Shown here piece by piece: positions 11,352 to 25,479 of a DNA stretch of 64,000 nucleotides. Both the position numbers and the translations under genes were made by a program. Every line of letters begins with the position of its first letter. Position 1 is the first letter of the stretch. Source of the DNA: Euptelea pleiosperma (Eukaryota; Streptophyta; Magnoliopsida; Ranunculales; Eupteleaceae); assembly GCA_035048495.1 (NCBI GenBank), contig JASUTR010000247.1, positions 304,057-368,056 of the forward strand, given 5' to 3'. The notes beneath the pieces are model-generated. The model saw nothing but the letters and a program-made list of their open reading frames with translations, did not search any database and was not told where the DNA came from.

Positions 11352-12412
11352 AATGTAACACACAAACTGAGTCCAATTTGAGACGTTGACGCACGGATGG
11401 AGCTAACTTGTTTCGACTGTCCCGAATCTTGTTCCAACACTTTAAATGTGATGAAACAATAGTAATGGAAGAGTTTGAGTCCAATTACGAGGTCCGGTTG
11501 CGAAAAAGTCACAAGTTATAGGCTTCGGAATGTAACTCACAAACTGAGTCCAATTTGAGACGTTGACGCACGGATGGAGCTAACTTGTTTCGACTCTCCC
11601 GAATCTTGTTCCAACACTTTAAATGTGTTGAAACAATAGTAATGGAAGAGTTTGAGTCCAATTACGAGGTCCAGTTGCGAAAAAGTCACAAGTTATAGGC
11701 TTCGGAATGTAACTCACAAACTGAGTTCAATTTGTGACGTTGACGCACGGATGGAGCTAATTTGTTTCGACTGTCTCGAATCTTGTTCCAACACTTCAAA
11801 TGTTTTGAAACAATAGTAATGAAAGAGTTTGAGTAAAATTATGAGGTCCGGTTGCGATAAAGTCACAATTTATAGGCTTCGGAATGTAACACTCAAACTG
11901 AGTCCATTTTGAGACGTTGACGCACGGATGGACCTAACTTGTTTCGACTGTCACGAATCTTGTTCCAACACTTCAAATGTGTTGAAACAATAGTAATGGA
12001 AGAGTTTGAGTCCAATTACGAGGTCCGGTTGCGAAAAAGTCACAAGTTATAGGCTTCGGAATGTAAAACACAAACTGAATCCAATTTGAGACGTTGACGC
12101 ACGAATGGAGCTAACATGTTTCGACTGTCCCGAATCTTGTTCCAACATTCAAATGTGTTAAAACAATAGTAATGGAAGAGTATGAGTCCAATTACGAGGT
12201 CCGATTGCGAAAAAGTCACAACTTATTGGCTTCTGAATGTAACACACAAACTGAGTCCAATTTGAGACGTTGACGCACGGATGGAGCTAACTTGTTTCGA
12301 CTGTCCCGAATCTTGTTCCAACACTTCAAATGTGTTAAAACAATAGTAATGGAAGAGTTTGAGTCCAATTACGAGGTCCGGTTGCGAAAAAGTCACAAGT
12401 TATAGGCTTCGG

Positions 12413-13824
12413 AATGTAACACACAAACTGAGTCCAATTTGAGACGTTGACGCACGGATGGAGCTAACTTGTTTCGACTGTCCCGAATCTTGTTCCAACA
12501 CTTCAAATGTGTTGAAACAATAGTAATGGAAGAGTTTGAGTCCAATTACGAGGTCCGGTTGCGAAAAAGTCACAAGTTATAGGCTTCGGAATGTAACACA
12601 CAAACTGAGTCCAATTTGAGACGTCGACGCACGGATGGAGTTAACATGTTTCGACTGTCCCGAATCTTGTTTCAACACTTCAAATGTGTTGAAACAATAG
12701 TAATGGAAGAGTTTGAGTCCAATTATGAGGTCCGGTTGCAAAAAAGTCACAAGTTATAGGCTTCAGAATGTAAATCACAAACTGAGTCCAATTAATGACA
12801 TTGACGCACGGATGGAGCCAACTTTCTTCGACTGCTCCTAATCTTGTTCCAACACTTCAAATGTGTTGAAACAATAGTAATGGAAGAGTATGAGTCAATT
12901 ACGAGGTCCGGTTGCGAAAAAGTCACAACTTATAGGCTTCTAAATGTAACACACAAACTGAGTCCAATTTGAGGTGTTGACGCACGGATGGAGCTAACAT
13001 GTTTCGACTGTCCCGAATCTTGTTTCAACACTTCAAATGTGTTGAAACATAGTAATGGAAGAGTTTGAGTCCAATTATGAGGTCCGGTTGCGAAAAAGTC
13101 ACAAGTTATAGGCTTCGGAATGTAACACACAAACTGAGTCCAATTTGAGACGTTGACGCACGGATGGAGCTAACTTGTTTTGACTGTCCCGAATCTTGTT
13201 CCAACACTTCAAATGTGTTGAAACAATAGTAATGGAAGAGTTTGAGTCCAATTACGAGGTCCGGTTGCGAAAAAGTCACAAGTTATAGGCTTCGGAATGT
13301 AACACACAAACTGAGTCCAATTTGAGACGTCGACGCACGGATGGAGTTAACATGTTTCGACTGTCCCGAATCTTGTTTCAACACTTCAAATGTGTTGAAA
13401 CAATAGTAATGGAAGAGTTTGAGTCCAATTATGAGGTCCGGTTGCAAAAAAGTCACAAGTTATAGGCTTCAGAATGTAAATCACAAACTGAGTCCAATTA
13501 ATGACATTGACGCACGGATGGAGCCAACTTGCTTCGACTGCTCCTAATCTTGTTCCAACACTTCAAATGTGTTGAAACAATAGTAATGGAAGAGTATGAG
13601 TCAATTACGAGGTCCGGTTGCGAAAAAGTCACAACTTATAGGCTTCTAAATGTAACACACAAACTGAGTCCAATTTGAGGTGTTGACGCACGGATGGAGC
13701 TAACATGTTTCGACTGTCCCGAATCTTGTTTCAACACTTCAAATGTGTTGAAACATAGTAATGGAAGAGTTTGAGTCCAATTATGAGGTCCGGTTGCGAA
13801 AAAGTCACAACTTATAGGCTTCTG
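12413..13824 (+). repeat. Tetramer HOR, two units in copy 1
   Basis: Units 12,413-13,118 and 13,119-13,824. The first D' reads 'aactttcttcg', the second 'aacttgcttcg'. The second K has 'tgttttgact'. E monomers carry 'gaggtgttg'. Confidence 0.9.
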
Positions 13825-14001
13825 AATGTAACACACAAACTGAGTCCAATTAAAGAAATTGACACCCGGATTGAGCTAACTTGTTTCGACTGCCCCAAAT
13901 CTTGTTCCAACACTTCAAATGTGTTGAAACAATAGTAATGGAAGAGTTTGAGTCCAATTACGAGGTCCGATTGCGAAAAAGTCACAACTTATTGGCTTCT
14001 G

Positions 14002-14131
14002 AATGTAACACACAAACTGAGTCCAATTTGAGACGTTGACGCACGGATGGAGCTAACTTGTTTCGACTGTCCCGAATCTTGTTCCAATTACGAGGTCCGG
14101 TTGCGAAAAAGTCACAAGTTATAGGCTTCGG
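14002..14131 (+). repeat. Truncated monomer t, end of copy 1
   Basis: Same junction. Its tail forms the left side of the 2,955-bp duplication breakpoint. Confidence 0.92.
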
Positions 14132-14306
14132 AATGTAAAACACAAACTGAATCCAATTTGAGACGTTGACGCACGAATGGAGCTAACATGTTTCGACTGT
14201 CCCGAATCTTGTTCCAACATTCAAATGTGTTGAAACATAGTAATGGAAGAGTTTGAGTCCAATTATGAGGTCCGGTTGCGAAAAAGTCACAAGTTATAGG
14301 CTTCTG
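14132..14306 (+). repeat. F/E hybrid monomer, 17-mer duplicate
   Basis: Copy of 11,177-11,351. Here it follows a t monomer instead of a C monomer, which exposes the duplication junction. Confidence 0.85.
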
Positions 14307-15367
14307 AATGTAACACACAAACTGAGTCCAATTTGAGACGTTGACGCACGGATGGAGCTAACTTGTTTCGACTGTCCCGAATCTTGTTCCAACACTTTAA
14401 ATGTGATGAAACAATAGTAATGGAAGAGTTTGAGTCCAATTACGAGGTCCGGTTGCGAAAAAGTCACAAGTTATAGGCTTCGGAATGTAACTCACAAACT
14501 GAGTCCAATTTGAGACGTTGACGCACGGATGGAGCTAACTTGTTTCGACTCTCCCGAATCTTGTTCCAACACTTTAAATGTGTTGAAACAATAGTAATGG
14601 AAGAGTTTGAGTCCAATTACGAGGTCCAGTTGCGAAAAAGTCACAAGTTATAGGCTTCGGAATGTAACTCACAAACTGAGTTCAATTTGTGACGTTGACG
14701 CACGGATGGAGCTAATTTGTTTCGACTGTCTCGAATCTTGTTCCAACACTTCAAATGTTTTGAAACAATAGTAATGAAAGAGTTTGAGTAAAATTATGAG
14801 GTCCGGTTGCGATAAAGTCACAATTTATAGGCTTCGGAATGTAACACTCAAACTGAGTCCATTTTGAGACGTTGACGCACGGATGGACCTAACTTGTTTC
14901 GACTGTCACGAATCTTGTTCCAACACTTCAAATGTGTTGAAACAATAGTAATGGAAGAGTTTGAGTCCAATTACGAGGTCCGGTTGCGAAAAAGTCACAA
15001 GTTATAGGCTTCGGAATGTAAAACACAAACTGAATCCAATTTGAGACGTTGACGCACGAATGGAGCTAACATGTTTCGACTGTCCCGAATCTTGTTCCAA
15101 CATTCAAATGTGTTAAAACAATAGTAATGGAAGAGTATGAGTCCAATTACGAGGTCCGATTGCGAAAAAGTCACAACTTATTGGCTTCTGAATGTAACAC
15201 ACAAACTGAGTCCAATTTGAGACGTTGACGCACGGATGGAGCTAACTTGTTTCGACTGTCCCGAATCTTGTTCCAACACTTCAAATGTGTTAAAACAATA
15301 GTAATGGAAGAGTTTGAGTCCAATTACGAGGTCCGGTTGCGAAAAAGTCACAAGTTATAGGCTTCGG

Positions 15368-16779
15368 AATGTAACACACAAACTGAGTCCAATTTGAGAC
15401 GTTGACGCACGGATGGAGCTAACTTGTTTCGACTGTCCCGAATCTTGTTCCAACACTTCAAATGTGTTGAAACAATAGTAATGGAAGAGTTTGAGTCCAA
15501 TTACGAGGTCCGGTTGCGAAAAAGTCACAAGTTATAGGCTTCGGAATGTAACACACAAACTGAGTCCAATTTGAGACGTCGACGCACGGATGGAGTTAAC
15601 ATGTTTCGACTGTCCCGAATCTTGTTTCAACACTTCAAATGTGTTGAAACAATAGTAATGGAAGAGTTTGAGTCCAATTATGAGGTCCGGTTGCAAAAAA
15701 GTCACAAGTTATAGGCTTCAGAATGTAAATCACAAACTGAGTCCAATTAATGACATTGACGCACGGATGGAGCCAACTTTCTTCGACTGCTCCTAATCTT
15801 GTTCCAACACTTCAAATGTGTTGAAACAATAGTAATGGAAGAGTATGAGTCAATTACGAGGTCCGGTTGCGAAAAAGTCACAACTTATAGGCTTCTAAAT
15901 GTAACACACAAACTGAGTCCAATTTGAGGTGTTGACGCACGGATGGAGCTAACATGTTTCGACTGTCCCGAATCTTGTTTCAACACTTCAAATGTGTTGA
16001 AACATAGTAATGGAAGAGTTTGAGTCCAATTATGAGGTCCGGTTGCGAAAAAGTCACAAGTTATAGGCTTCGGAATGTAACACACAAACTGAGTCCAATT
16101 TGAGACGTTGACGCACGGATGGAGCTAACTTGTTTTGACTGTCCCGAATCTTGTTCCAACACTTCAAATGTGTTGAAACAATAGTAATGGAAGAGTTTGA
16201 GTCCAATTACGAGGTCCGGTTGCGAAAAAGTCACAAGTTATAGGCTTCGGAATGTAACACACAAACTGAGTCCAATTTGAGACGTCGACGCACGGATGGA
16301 GTTAACATGTTTCGACTGTCCCGAATCTTGTTTCAACACTTCAAATGTGTTGAAACAATAGTAATGGAAGAGTTTGAGTCCAATTATGAGGTCCGGTTGC
16401 AAAAAAGTCACAAGTTATAGGCTTCAGAATGTAAATCACAAACTGAGTCCAATTAATGACATTGACGCACGGATGGAGCCAACTTGCTTCGACTGCTCCT
16501 AATCTTGTTCCAACACTTCAAATGTGTTGAAACAATAGTAATGGAAGAGTATGAGTCAATTACGAGGTCCGGTTGCGAAAAAGTCACAACTTATAGGCTT
16601 CTAAATGTAACACACAAACTGAGTCCAATTTGAGGTGTTGACGCACGGATGGAGCTAACATGTTTCGACTGTCCCGAATCTTGTTTCAACACTTCAAATG
16701 TGTTGAAACATAGTAATGGAAGAGTTTGAGTCCAATTATGAGGTCCGGTTGCGAAAAAGTCACAACTTATAGGCTTCTG
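15368..16779 (+). repeat. Tetramer HOR, two units in the 17-mer duplicate
   Basis: Units 15,368-16,073 and 16,074-16,779 repeat the pair at 12,413-13,824 with the same distinguishing bases, offset 2,955. Confidence 0.9.
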
Positions 16780-16956
16780 AATGTAACACACAAACTGAGT
16801 CCAATTAAAGAAATTGACACCCGGATTGAGCTAACTTGTTTCGACTGCCCCAAATCTTGTTCCAACACTTCAAATGTGTTGAAACAATAGTAATGGAAGA
16901 GTTTGAGTCCAATTACGAGGTCCGATTGCGAAAAAGTCACAACTTATTGGCTTCTG

Positions 16957-17086
16957 AATGTAACACACAAACTGAGTCCAATTTGAGACGTTGACGCACG
17001 GATGGAGCTAACTTGTTTCGACTGTCCCGAATCTTGTTCCAATTACGAGGTCCGGTTGCGAAAAAGTCACAAGTTATAGGCTTCGG
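16957..17086 (+). repeat. Truncated monomer t, end of the 17-mer duplicate
   Basis: Copy of 14,002-14,131. Followed by the G monomer with 'aacatacaaac' that opens copy 2. Confidence 0.92.
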
Positions 17087-19386
17087 AATGTAACATACAA
17101 ACTGAGTCCAATTTGAGACGTCGACGCACGGATGGAGTTAACATGTTTCGACTGTCCCGAATCTTGTTTCAACACTTCAAATGTGTTGAAACAATAGTAA
17201 TGGAAGAGTTTGAGTCCAATTATTAGGTCCGGTTGCAAAAAAGTCACAAGTTATAGGCTTCAGAATGTAAATCACAAACTGAGTCCAATTAATGACATTG
17301 ACGCACGGATGGAGCTAACTTGTTTCGACTGTCCCGAATCTTGTTCCAACACTTCAAATGTGTTGAAACAATAGTAATGGAAGAGTTTGAGTCCAATTAC
17401 GAGGTCCGGTTGCGAAAAAGTCACAAGTTATAGGCTTCGGAATGTAACTCACAAACTGAGTCCAATTTGAGACGTTGACGCACGGATGGAGCTAACTTGT
17501 TTCGACTGTCCCGAATCTTGTTCCAACACTTTAAATGTGTTGAAACAATAGTAATGGAAGAGTTTGAGTCCAATTACGAGGTCCAGTTGCGAAAAAGTCA
17601 CAAGTTATAGGCTTCGGAATGTAACTCACAAACTGAGTCCAATTTGTGACGTTGACGCACGGATGGAGCTAATTTGTTTCGACTGTCTCGAATCTTGTTC
17701 CAACACTTCAAATGTTTTGAAACAATAGTAATGAAAGAGTTTGAGTAAAATTATGAGGTCCGGTTGCGACAAAGTCACAATTTATAGGCTTCGGAATGTA
17801 ACACACAAACTGAGTCCATTTTGAGACGTTGACGCACGGATGGACCTAACTTGTTTCGACTGTCACGAATCTTGTTCCCACACTTCAAATGTGTTGAAAC
17901 AATAGTAATGGAAGAGTTTGAGTCCAATTACGAGGTCCGGTTGCGAAAAAGTCACAAGTTATAGGCTTCGGAATGTAACTCACAAACTGAGTCCAATTTG
18001 AGACGTTGACGCACGGATGGAGCTAACTTGTTTCGACTGTCCCGAATCTTGTTCCAACACTTTAAATGTGTTGAAACAATAGTAATGGAAGAGTTTGAGT
18101 CCAATTACGAGGTCCAGTTGCGAAAAAGTCACAAGTTATAGGCTTCGGAATGTAACTCACAAACTGAGTCCAATTTCTGACGTTGACGCACGGATGGAGC
18201 TAATTTGTTTCGACTGTCTCGAATCTTGTTCCAACACTTCAAATGTTTTGAAACAATAGTAATGAAAGAGTTTGAGTAAAATTATGAGGTCCGGTTGCGA
18301 CAAAGTAACAATTTATAGGCTTCGGAATGTAACTCACAAACTGAGTCCAATTTGAGACGTTGACGCACGGATGGAGCTAACTTGTTTCGACTGTCCCGAA
18401 TCTTGTTCCAACACTTTAAATGTGTTGAAACAATAGTAATGGAAGAGTTTGAGTCCAATTACGAGGTCCAGTTGCGAAAAAGTCACAAGTTATAGGCTTC
18501 GGAATCTAACTCACAAACTAAGTTCAATTTGTGACGTTGACGCACGGATGGAGCTAATTTGTTTCGACTGTCTCGAATCTTGTTCCAACACTTCAAATGT
18601 TTTGAAACGATAGTAATGAAAGAGTTTGAGTAAAATTATGAGGTCCGGTTGCGACAAAGTCACAATTTATAGGCTTCGGAATGTAACACACAAACTGAGT
18701 CCATTTTGAGACGTTGACGCACGGATGGACCTAACTTGTTTCGACTGTCACGAATCTTGTTCCAACACTTCAAATGTGTTGAAACAATAGTAATGGAATA
18801 GTTTGAGTCCAATTACGAGGTCCGATTGCGAAAAAGTCACAAGTTATAGGCTTCTGAATGTAACACACAAACTGAGTCCAATTAATGACATTGACGCACG
18901 GATGGAGCCAACTTGCTTCGACTGCTCCTAATCTTGTTCCAACACTTCAAATGTGTTGAAACAATAGTAATGGAAGAGTATGAGTCCAATTACGAGGTCT
19001 GATTGCGAAAAAGTTACAAGTTATAGGCTTCTGAATGTAACACACAAACTTAGTCCAATTAATGACATTGACGCACGGATGGAGCCAACTTGCTTCGACT
19101 GCTCCTAATCTTGTTCCAACACTTCAAATGTGTTGAAACAATAGTAATGGAAGAGTATGAGTCCAATTACGAGGTCCGGTTGCGAAAAAGTCACAACTTA
19201 TAGGCTTCTGAATGTAACACACAAACTGAGTCCAATTTGAGGCTTTGACGCACGGATGGAGCTAACATGTTTCTTCTGTCCCGAATCTTGTTTCAACACT
19301 TCAAATGTGTTGAAACATAGTAATGGAAGAGTTTGAGTCCAATTATGAGATCCGGTTGCGAAAAAGTCACAAGTTATAGGCTTCTG

Positions 19387-20447
19387 AATGTAACACACAA
19401 ACTGAGTCCAATTTTAGACGTTGACGCACGGATGGAGCTAACTTGTTTCGACTGTCCCGAATCTTGTTCCAACACTTTAAATGTGTTGAAACAATAGTAA
19501 TGGAAGAGTTTGAGTCCAATTACGAGGTCCAGTTGCGAAAAAGTCACAAGTTATAGGCTTCGGAATGTAACTCACAAACTGAGTTCAATTTGTGACGTTG
19601 ACGCACGGATGGAGCTAATTTGTTTCGACTGTCTCGAATCTTGTTCCAACACTTCAAATGTTTTGAAACAATAGTAATGAAAGAGTTTGAGTAAAATTAT
19701 GAGGTCCGGTTGCGACAAAGTCACAATTTATAGGCTTCGGAATGTAACACACAAACTGAGTCTATTTTGAGACGTTGACGCACGGATGGACCTAACTTTT
19801 TTCGACTGTCACGAATCTTGTTCAAACACTTCAAATGTGTTGAAACAATAGTAATAGAAGAGTTTGAGTCCAATTACGAGGTCCGGTTGCGAAAAAGTCA
19901 CAAGTTATAGGCTTCGGAATGTAAAACACAAACTGAATCCAATTTGAGACGTTGACGCACGAATGGAGCTAACATGTTTCGACTGTCCCGAATCTTGTTC
20001 CAACATTCAAATGTGTTAAAACAATAGTAATGGAAGAGTTTGAGTCCAATTATGAGGTCCGGTTGCGAAAAAGTCACTAGTTATAGGCTTCGGAATGTAA
20101 CACACAAACTGAGTGCAATTAAACACATTGACGCACGGATGGAGCTAACTTGCTTCGACTGCCCCGAATCTTGTTCCAACACTTCAAATATGTTGAAACA
20201 ATAGTAATGGAAGAATTCGAGTCTAATTACGATGTCCGGTTGCGAAAAAGTAACAAGTTATAGGCTTCAGAATGTAACACACAAACTGAGTCCAATTAAA
20301 GAAATTGACGCCCGGATTGAGCTAACTTGTTTCGACTGCCCCGAATCTTGTTCCAACACTTCAAATGTGTTGAAACAATAGTAATGGAAGAGTTTGAGTC
20401 CAATTACGAGGTCCGGTTGCGAAAAAGTCACAAGTTATAGGCTTCGG
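19387..20447 (+). repeat. Hexamer HOR, copy 2 unit 1
   Basis: Corresponds to 5,436-6,496, including the 'aattttagacg' edge variant in the first A monomer. Confidence 0.9.
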
Positions 20448-21508
20448 AATGTAACTCACAAACTGAGTCCAATTTGAGACGTTGACGCACGGATGGAGCT
20501 AACTTGTTTCGACTGTCCCGAATCTTGTTCCAACACTTTAAATGTGTTGAAACAATAGTAATGGAAGAGTTTGAGTCCAATTACGAGGTCCAGTTGCGAA
20601 AAAGTCACAAGTTATAGGCTTCGGAATGTAACTCACAAACTGAGTTCAATTTGTGACGTTGACGCACGGATGGAGCTAATTTGTTTCGACTGTCTCGAAT
20701 CTTGTTCCAACACTTCAAATGTTTTGAAACAATAGTAATGAAAGAGTTTGAGTAAAATTATGAGGTCCGGTTGCGACAAAGTCACAATTTATAGGCTTCG
20801 GAATGTAACACACAAACTGAGTCTATTTTGAGACGTTGACGCACGGATGGACCTAACTTTTTTCGACTGTCACGAATCTTGTTCAAACACTTCAAATGTG
20901 TTGAAACAATAGTAATAGAAGAGTTTGAGTCCAATTACGAGGTCCGGTTGCGAAAAAGTCACAAGTTATAGGCTTCGGAATGTAAAACACAAACTGAATC
21001 CAATTTGAGACGTTGACGCACGAATGGAGCTAACATGTTTCGACTGTCCCGAATCTTGTTCCAACATTCAAATGTGTTAAAACAATAGTAATGGAAGAGT
21101 TTGAGTCCAATTATGAGGTCCGGTTGCGAAAAAGTCACTAGTTATAGGCTTCGGAATGTAACACACAAACTGAGTGCAATTAAACACATTGACGCACGGA
21201 TGGAGCTAACTTGCTTCGACTGCCCCGAATCTTGTTCCAACACTTCAAATATGTTGAAACAATAGTAATGGAAGAATTCGAGTCTAATTACGATGTCCGG
21301 TTGCGAAAAAGTAACAAGTTATAGGCTTCAGAATGTAACACACAAACTGAGTCCAATTAAAGAAATTGACGCCCGGATTGAGCTAACTTGTTTCGACTGC
21401 CCCGAATCTTGTTCCAACACTTCAAATGTGTTGAAACAATAGTAATGGAAGAGTTTGAGTCCAATTACGAGGTCTGATTGCGAAAAAGTCACAACTTATT
21501 GGCTTCTG
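20448..21508 (+). repeat. Hexamer HOR, copy 2 unit 2
   Basis: Corresponds to 7,558-8,618 with the H edge variant. Copy 2 therefore has two units where copy 1 has three. Confidence 0.9.
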
Positions 21509-21638
21509 AATGTAACACACAAACTGAGTCCAATTTGAGACGTTGACGCACGGATGGAGCTAACTTGTTTCGACTGTCCCGAATCTTGTTCCAATTACGA
21601 GGTCCGGTTGCGAAAAAGTCACAAGTTATAGGCTTCGG
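21509..21638 (+). repeat. Truncated monomer t, copy 2 internal
   Basis: Equivalent of 8,619-8,748 at offset 12,890 (13,951 less one hexamer). Confidence 0.92.
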
Positions 21639-23228
21639 AATGTAACATACAAACTGAGTCCAATTTGAGACGTCGACGCACGGATGGAGTTAACATGTTT
21701 CGACTGTCCTGAATCTTGTTTCAACACTTCAAATGTGTTGAAACATAGTAATGGAAGAGTTTGAGTCCAATTATGAGGTCCGGTTGCGAAAAAGTCACAA
21801 GTTATAGGCTTCTGAATGTAACACACAAACTGAGTCCAATTTTAGACGTTGACGCATGGATGGAGCTAACTTGTTTCGACTGTCCCGAATCTTGTTCCAA
21901 CACTTCAAATGTGTTGAAACAATAGTAATGGAATAGTTTGAGTCCAATTACGAGGTCTGATTGCGAAAAAGTTACAAGTTATAGGCTTCTGAATGTAACA
22001 CACAAACTTAGTCCAATTAATGACATTGACGCACGGATGGAGCCAACTTGCTTCGACTGCTCCTAATCTTGTTCCGACACTTCAAATGTGTTGAAACAAT
22101 AGTAATGGAAGAGTATGAGTCCAATTACGAGGTCCGGTTGCGAAAAAGTCACAACTTATAGGCTTCTGAATGTAACACACAAACTGAGTCCAATTTGAGG
22201 CGTTGACGCACGGATGGAGCTAACATGTTTCGACTGTCCCGAATCTTGTTTCAACACTTCAAATGTGTTGAAACATAGTAATGGAAGAGTTTGAGTCCAA
22301 TTATGAGATCCGGTTGCGAAAAAGTCACAAGTTATAGGCTTCTGAATGTAACTCACAAACTGAGTTCAATTTGTGACGTTGACGCACGGATGGAGCTAAT
22401 TTGTTTCGACTGTCTCGAATCTTGTTCCAACACTTCAAATATTTTGAAACAATAGTAATGAAAGAGTTTGAGTAAAATTATGAGGTCCGGTTGCGACAAA
22501 GTCACAATTTATAGGCTTCGGAATGTAACACACAAACTGAGTCTATTTTGAGACGTTGACGCACGGATGGACCTAACTTGTTTCGACTGTCACGAATCTT
22601 GTTCCAACACTTCAAATGTGTTGAAACAATAGTAATAGAAGAGTTTGAGTCCAATTACGAGGTCCGGTTGCGAAAAAGTCACAAGTTATAGGCTTTGGAA
22701 TGTAAAACACAAACTGAATCCAATTTGAGACGTTGACGCACGAATGGAGCTAACATGTTTCGACTGTCCCGAATCTTGTTCCAACATTCAAATGTGTTAA
22801 AACAATAGTAATGGAAGAGTTTGAGTCCAATTATGAGGTCCGGTTGCGAAAAAGTCACTAGTTATAGGCTTCGGAATGTAACACACAAACTGAGTCCAAT
22901 TAAACACATTGACGCACGGATGGAGCTAACTTGCTTCGACTGCCCCGAATCTTGTTCCAACACTTCAAATATGTTGAAACAATAGTAATGGAAGAATTCG
23001 AGTCTAATTACGATGTCCGGTTGCGAAAAAGTAACAAGTTATAGGCTTCAGAATGTAACACACAAACTGAGTCCAATTAAAGAAATTGACGCCCGGATTG
23101 AGCTAACTTGTTTCGACTGCCCCGAATCTTGTTCCAACACTTCAAATGTGTTGAAACAATAGTAATGGAAGAGTTTGAGTCCAATTTCGAGGTCCGATTG
23201 CGAAAAAGTCACAACTTATTGGCTTCTG

Positions 23229-23358
23229 AATGTAACACACAAACTGAGTCCAATTTGAGACGTTGACGCATGGATGGAGCTAACTTGTTTCGACTGTCCC
23301 GAATCTTGTTCCAATTACGAGGTCCGGTTGCGAAAAAGTCACAAGTTATAGGCTTCGG
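23229..23358 (+). repeat. Truncated monomer t, copy 2, 'gcatgg' variant
   Basis: Equivalent of 10,339-10,468, with the same 'gacgcatgg' marker. Confidence 0.92.
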
Positions 23359-24066
23359 AATGTAACATACAAACTGAGTCCAATTTGAGACGTCGACGCA
23401 CGGATGGAGTTAACATGTTTCGACTGTCCCGAATCTTGTTTCAACACTTCAAATGTGTTGAAACAATAGTAATGGAAGAGTTTGATTCCAATTATGAGGT
23501 CCGGTTGCAAAAAAGTCACAAGTTATAGGCTTCAGAATGTAAATCACAAACTGAGTCCAATTAATGACATTGACGCACGGATGGAGCTAACTTGTTTCGA
23601 CTGTCCCGAATCTTGTTCCAACACTTTAAATGTGTTGAAACAATAGTAATGGAAGAGTTTGAGTCCAATTACGAGGTCCAGTTGCGAAAAAGTCAGAAGT
23701 TATAGGCTTCGGAATGTAACTCACAAACTGAGTCCAATTTGTGACGTTGACGCACGGATGGAGCTAATTTGTTTCGACTGTCTCGAATCTTGTTCCAACA
23801 CTTCAAATGTTTTGAAACAATAGTAATGAAAGAGTTTGAGTAAAATTATGAGGTCCGGTTGCGACAAAGTCACAATTTATAGGCTTCGGAATGTAACACT
23901 CAAACTGAGTCCATTTTGAGACGTTGACGCACGGATGGACCTAACTTGTTTCGACTGTCACGAATCTTGTTCCAACATTTCAAATGTGTTGAAACAATAG
24001 TAATGGAAGAGTTTGACTCCAATTACGAGGTCCGGTTGCGAAAAAGTCACAAGTTATAGGCTTCGG

Positions 24067-24241
24067 AATGTAAAACACAAACTGAATCCAATTTGAGACG
24101 TTGACGCACGAATGGAGCTAACATGTTTCGACTGTCCCGAATCTTGTTCCAACATTCAAATGTGTTGAAACATAGTAATGGAAGAGTTTGAGTCCAATTA
24201 TGAGGTCCGGTTGCGAAAAAGTCACAAGTTATAGGCTTCTG
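24067..24241 (+). repeat. F/E hybrid monomer, copy 2
   Basis: Copy of 11,177-11,351 at offset 12,890, preceded by the C monomer with 'gactcc'. Confidence 0.85.
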
Positions 24242-25479
24242 AATGTAACACACAAACTGAGTCCAATTTGAGACGTTGACGCACGGATGGAGCTAACTTG
24301 TTTCGACTGTCCCGAATCTTGTTCCAACACTTTAAATGTGATGAAACAATAGTAATGGAAGAGTTTGAGTCCAATTACGAGGTCCGGTTGCGAAAAAGTC
24401 ACAAGTTATAGGCTTCGGAATGTAACTCACAAACTGAGTCCAATTTGAGACGTTGACGCACGGATGGAGCTAACTTGTTTCGACTCTCCCGAATCTTGTT
24501 CCAACACTTTAAATGTGTTGAAACAATAGTAATGGAAGAGTTTGAGTCCAATTACGAGGTCCAGTTGCGAAAAAGTCACAAGTTATAGGCTTCGGAATGT
24601 AACTCACAAACTGAGTTCAATTTGTGACGTTGACGCACGGATGGAGCTAATTTGTTTCGACTGTCTCGAATCTTGTTCCAACACTTCAAATGTTTTGAAA
24701 CAATAGTAATGAAAGAGTTTGAGTAAAATTATGAGGTCCGGTTGCGATAAAGTCACAATTTATAGGCTTCGGAATGTAACACTCAAACTGAGTCCATTTT
24801 GAGACGTTGACGCACGGATGGACCTAACTTGTTTCGACTGTCACGAATCTTGTTCCAACACTTCAAATGTGTTGAAACAATAGTAATGGAAGAGTTTGAG
24901 TCCAATTACGAGGTCCGGTTGCGAAAAAGTCACAAGTTATAGGCTTCGGAATGTAAAACACAAACTGAATCCAATTTGAGACGTTGACGCACGAATGGAG
25001 CTAACATGTTTCGACTGTCCCGAATCTTGTTCCAACATTCAAATGTGTTAAAACAATAGTAATGGAAGAGTATGAGTCCAATTACGAGGTCCGATTGCGA
25101 AAAAGTCACAACTTATTGGCTTCTGAATGTAACACACAAACTGAGTCCAATTTGAGACGTTGACGCACGGATGGAGCTAACTTGTTTCGACTGTCCCGAA
25201 TCTTGTTCCAACACTTCAAATGTGTTAAAACAATAGTAATGGAAGAGTTTGAGTCCAATTACGAGGTCCGGTTGCGAAAAAGTCACAAGTTATAGGCTTC
25301 GGAATGTAACACACAAACTGAGTCCAATTTGAGACGTTGACGCACGGATGGAGCTAACTTGTTTCGACTGTCCCGAATCTTGTTCCAACACTTCAAATGT
25401 GTTGAAACAATAGTAATGGAAGAGTTTGAGTCCAATTACGAGGTCCGGTTGCGAAAAAGTCACAAGTTATAGGCTTCGG

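Larger units (their letters stand above)
3136..14131 (+). repeat. Higher-order superunit copy 1 (63 monomers, 10,996 bp)
   Basis: It begins with a class G monomer after a truncated t monomer and ends with the next G-phased t monomer. Order: G, D/K, A B C A B A B C D D E, then three A-B-C-F-J-H hexamers, t, G/E, a mixed monomer, D E B C F J' H t G D/A B C F/E A' A B C F K, two K-G-D'-E tetramers, H, t. The boundary is a convention chosen because later copies resume at the same G monomer. Offset to copy 2 is exactly 13,951 bp at the start, for example the rare 'gttcccac' at 3,916 and 17,867. Confidence 0.88.
14132..17086 (+). repeat. Tandem duplicate of a 17-monomer block (2,955 bp)
   Basis: This block repeats 11,177-14,131. 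Shared rare variants include 'gcgataaag' (11,855 and 14,810), 'aactttcttcg' (12,822 and 15,777) and 'tgttttgact' (13,175 and 16,130). The length is accounted for exactly: 17 x 177, minus 47 for the t monomer, minus 7 single-base losses. The junction lies within about 14,086-14,139, where a t monomer tail passes into a class F start within identical sequence. Confidence 0.92.
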
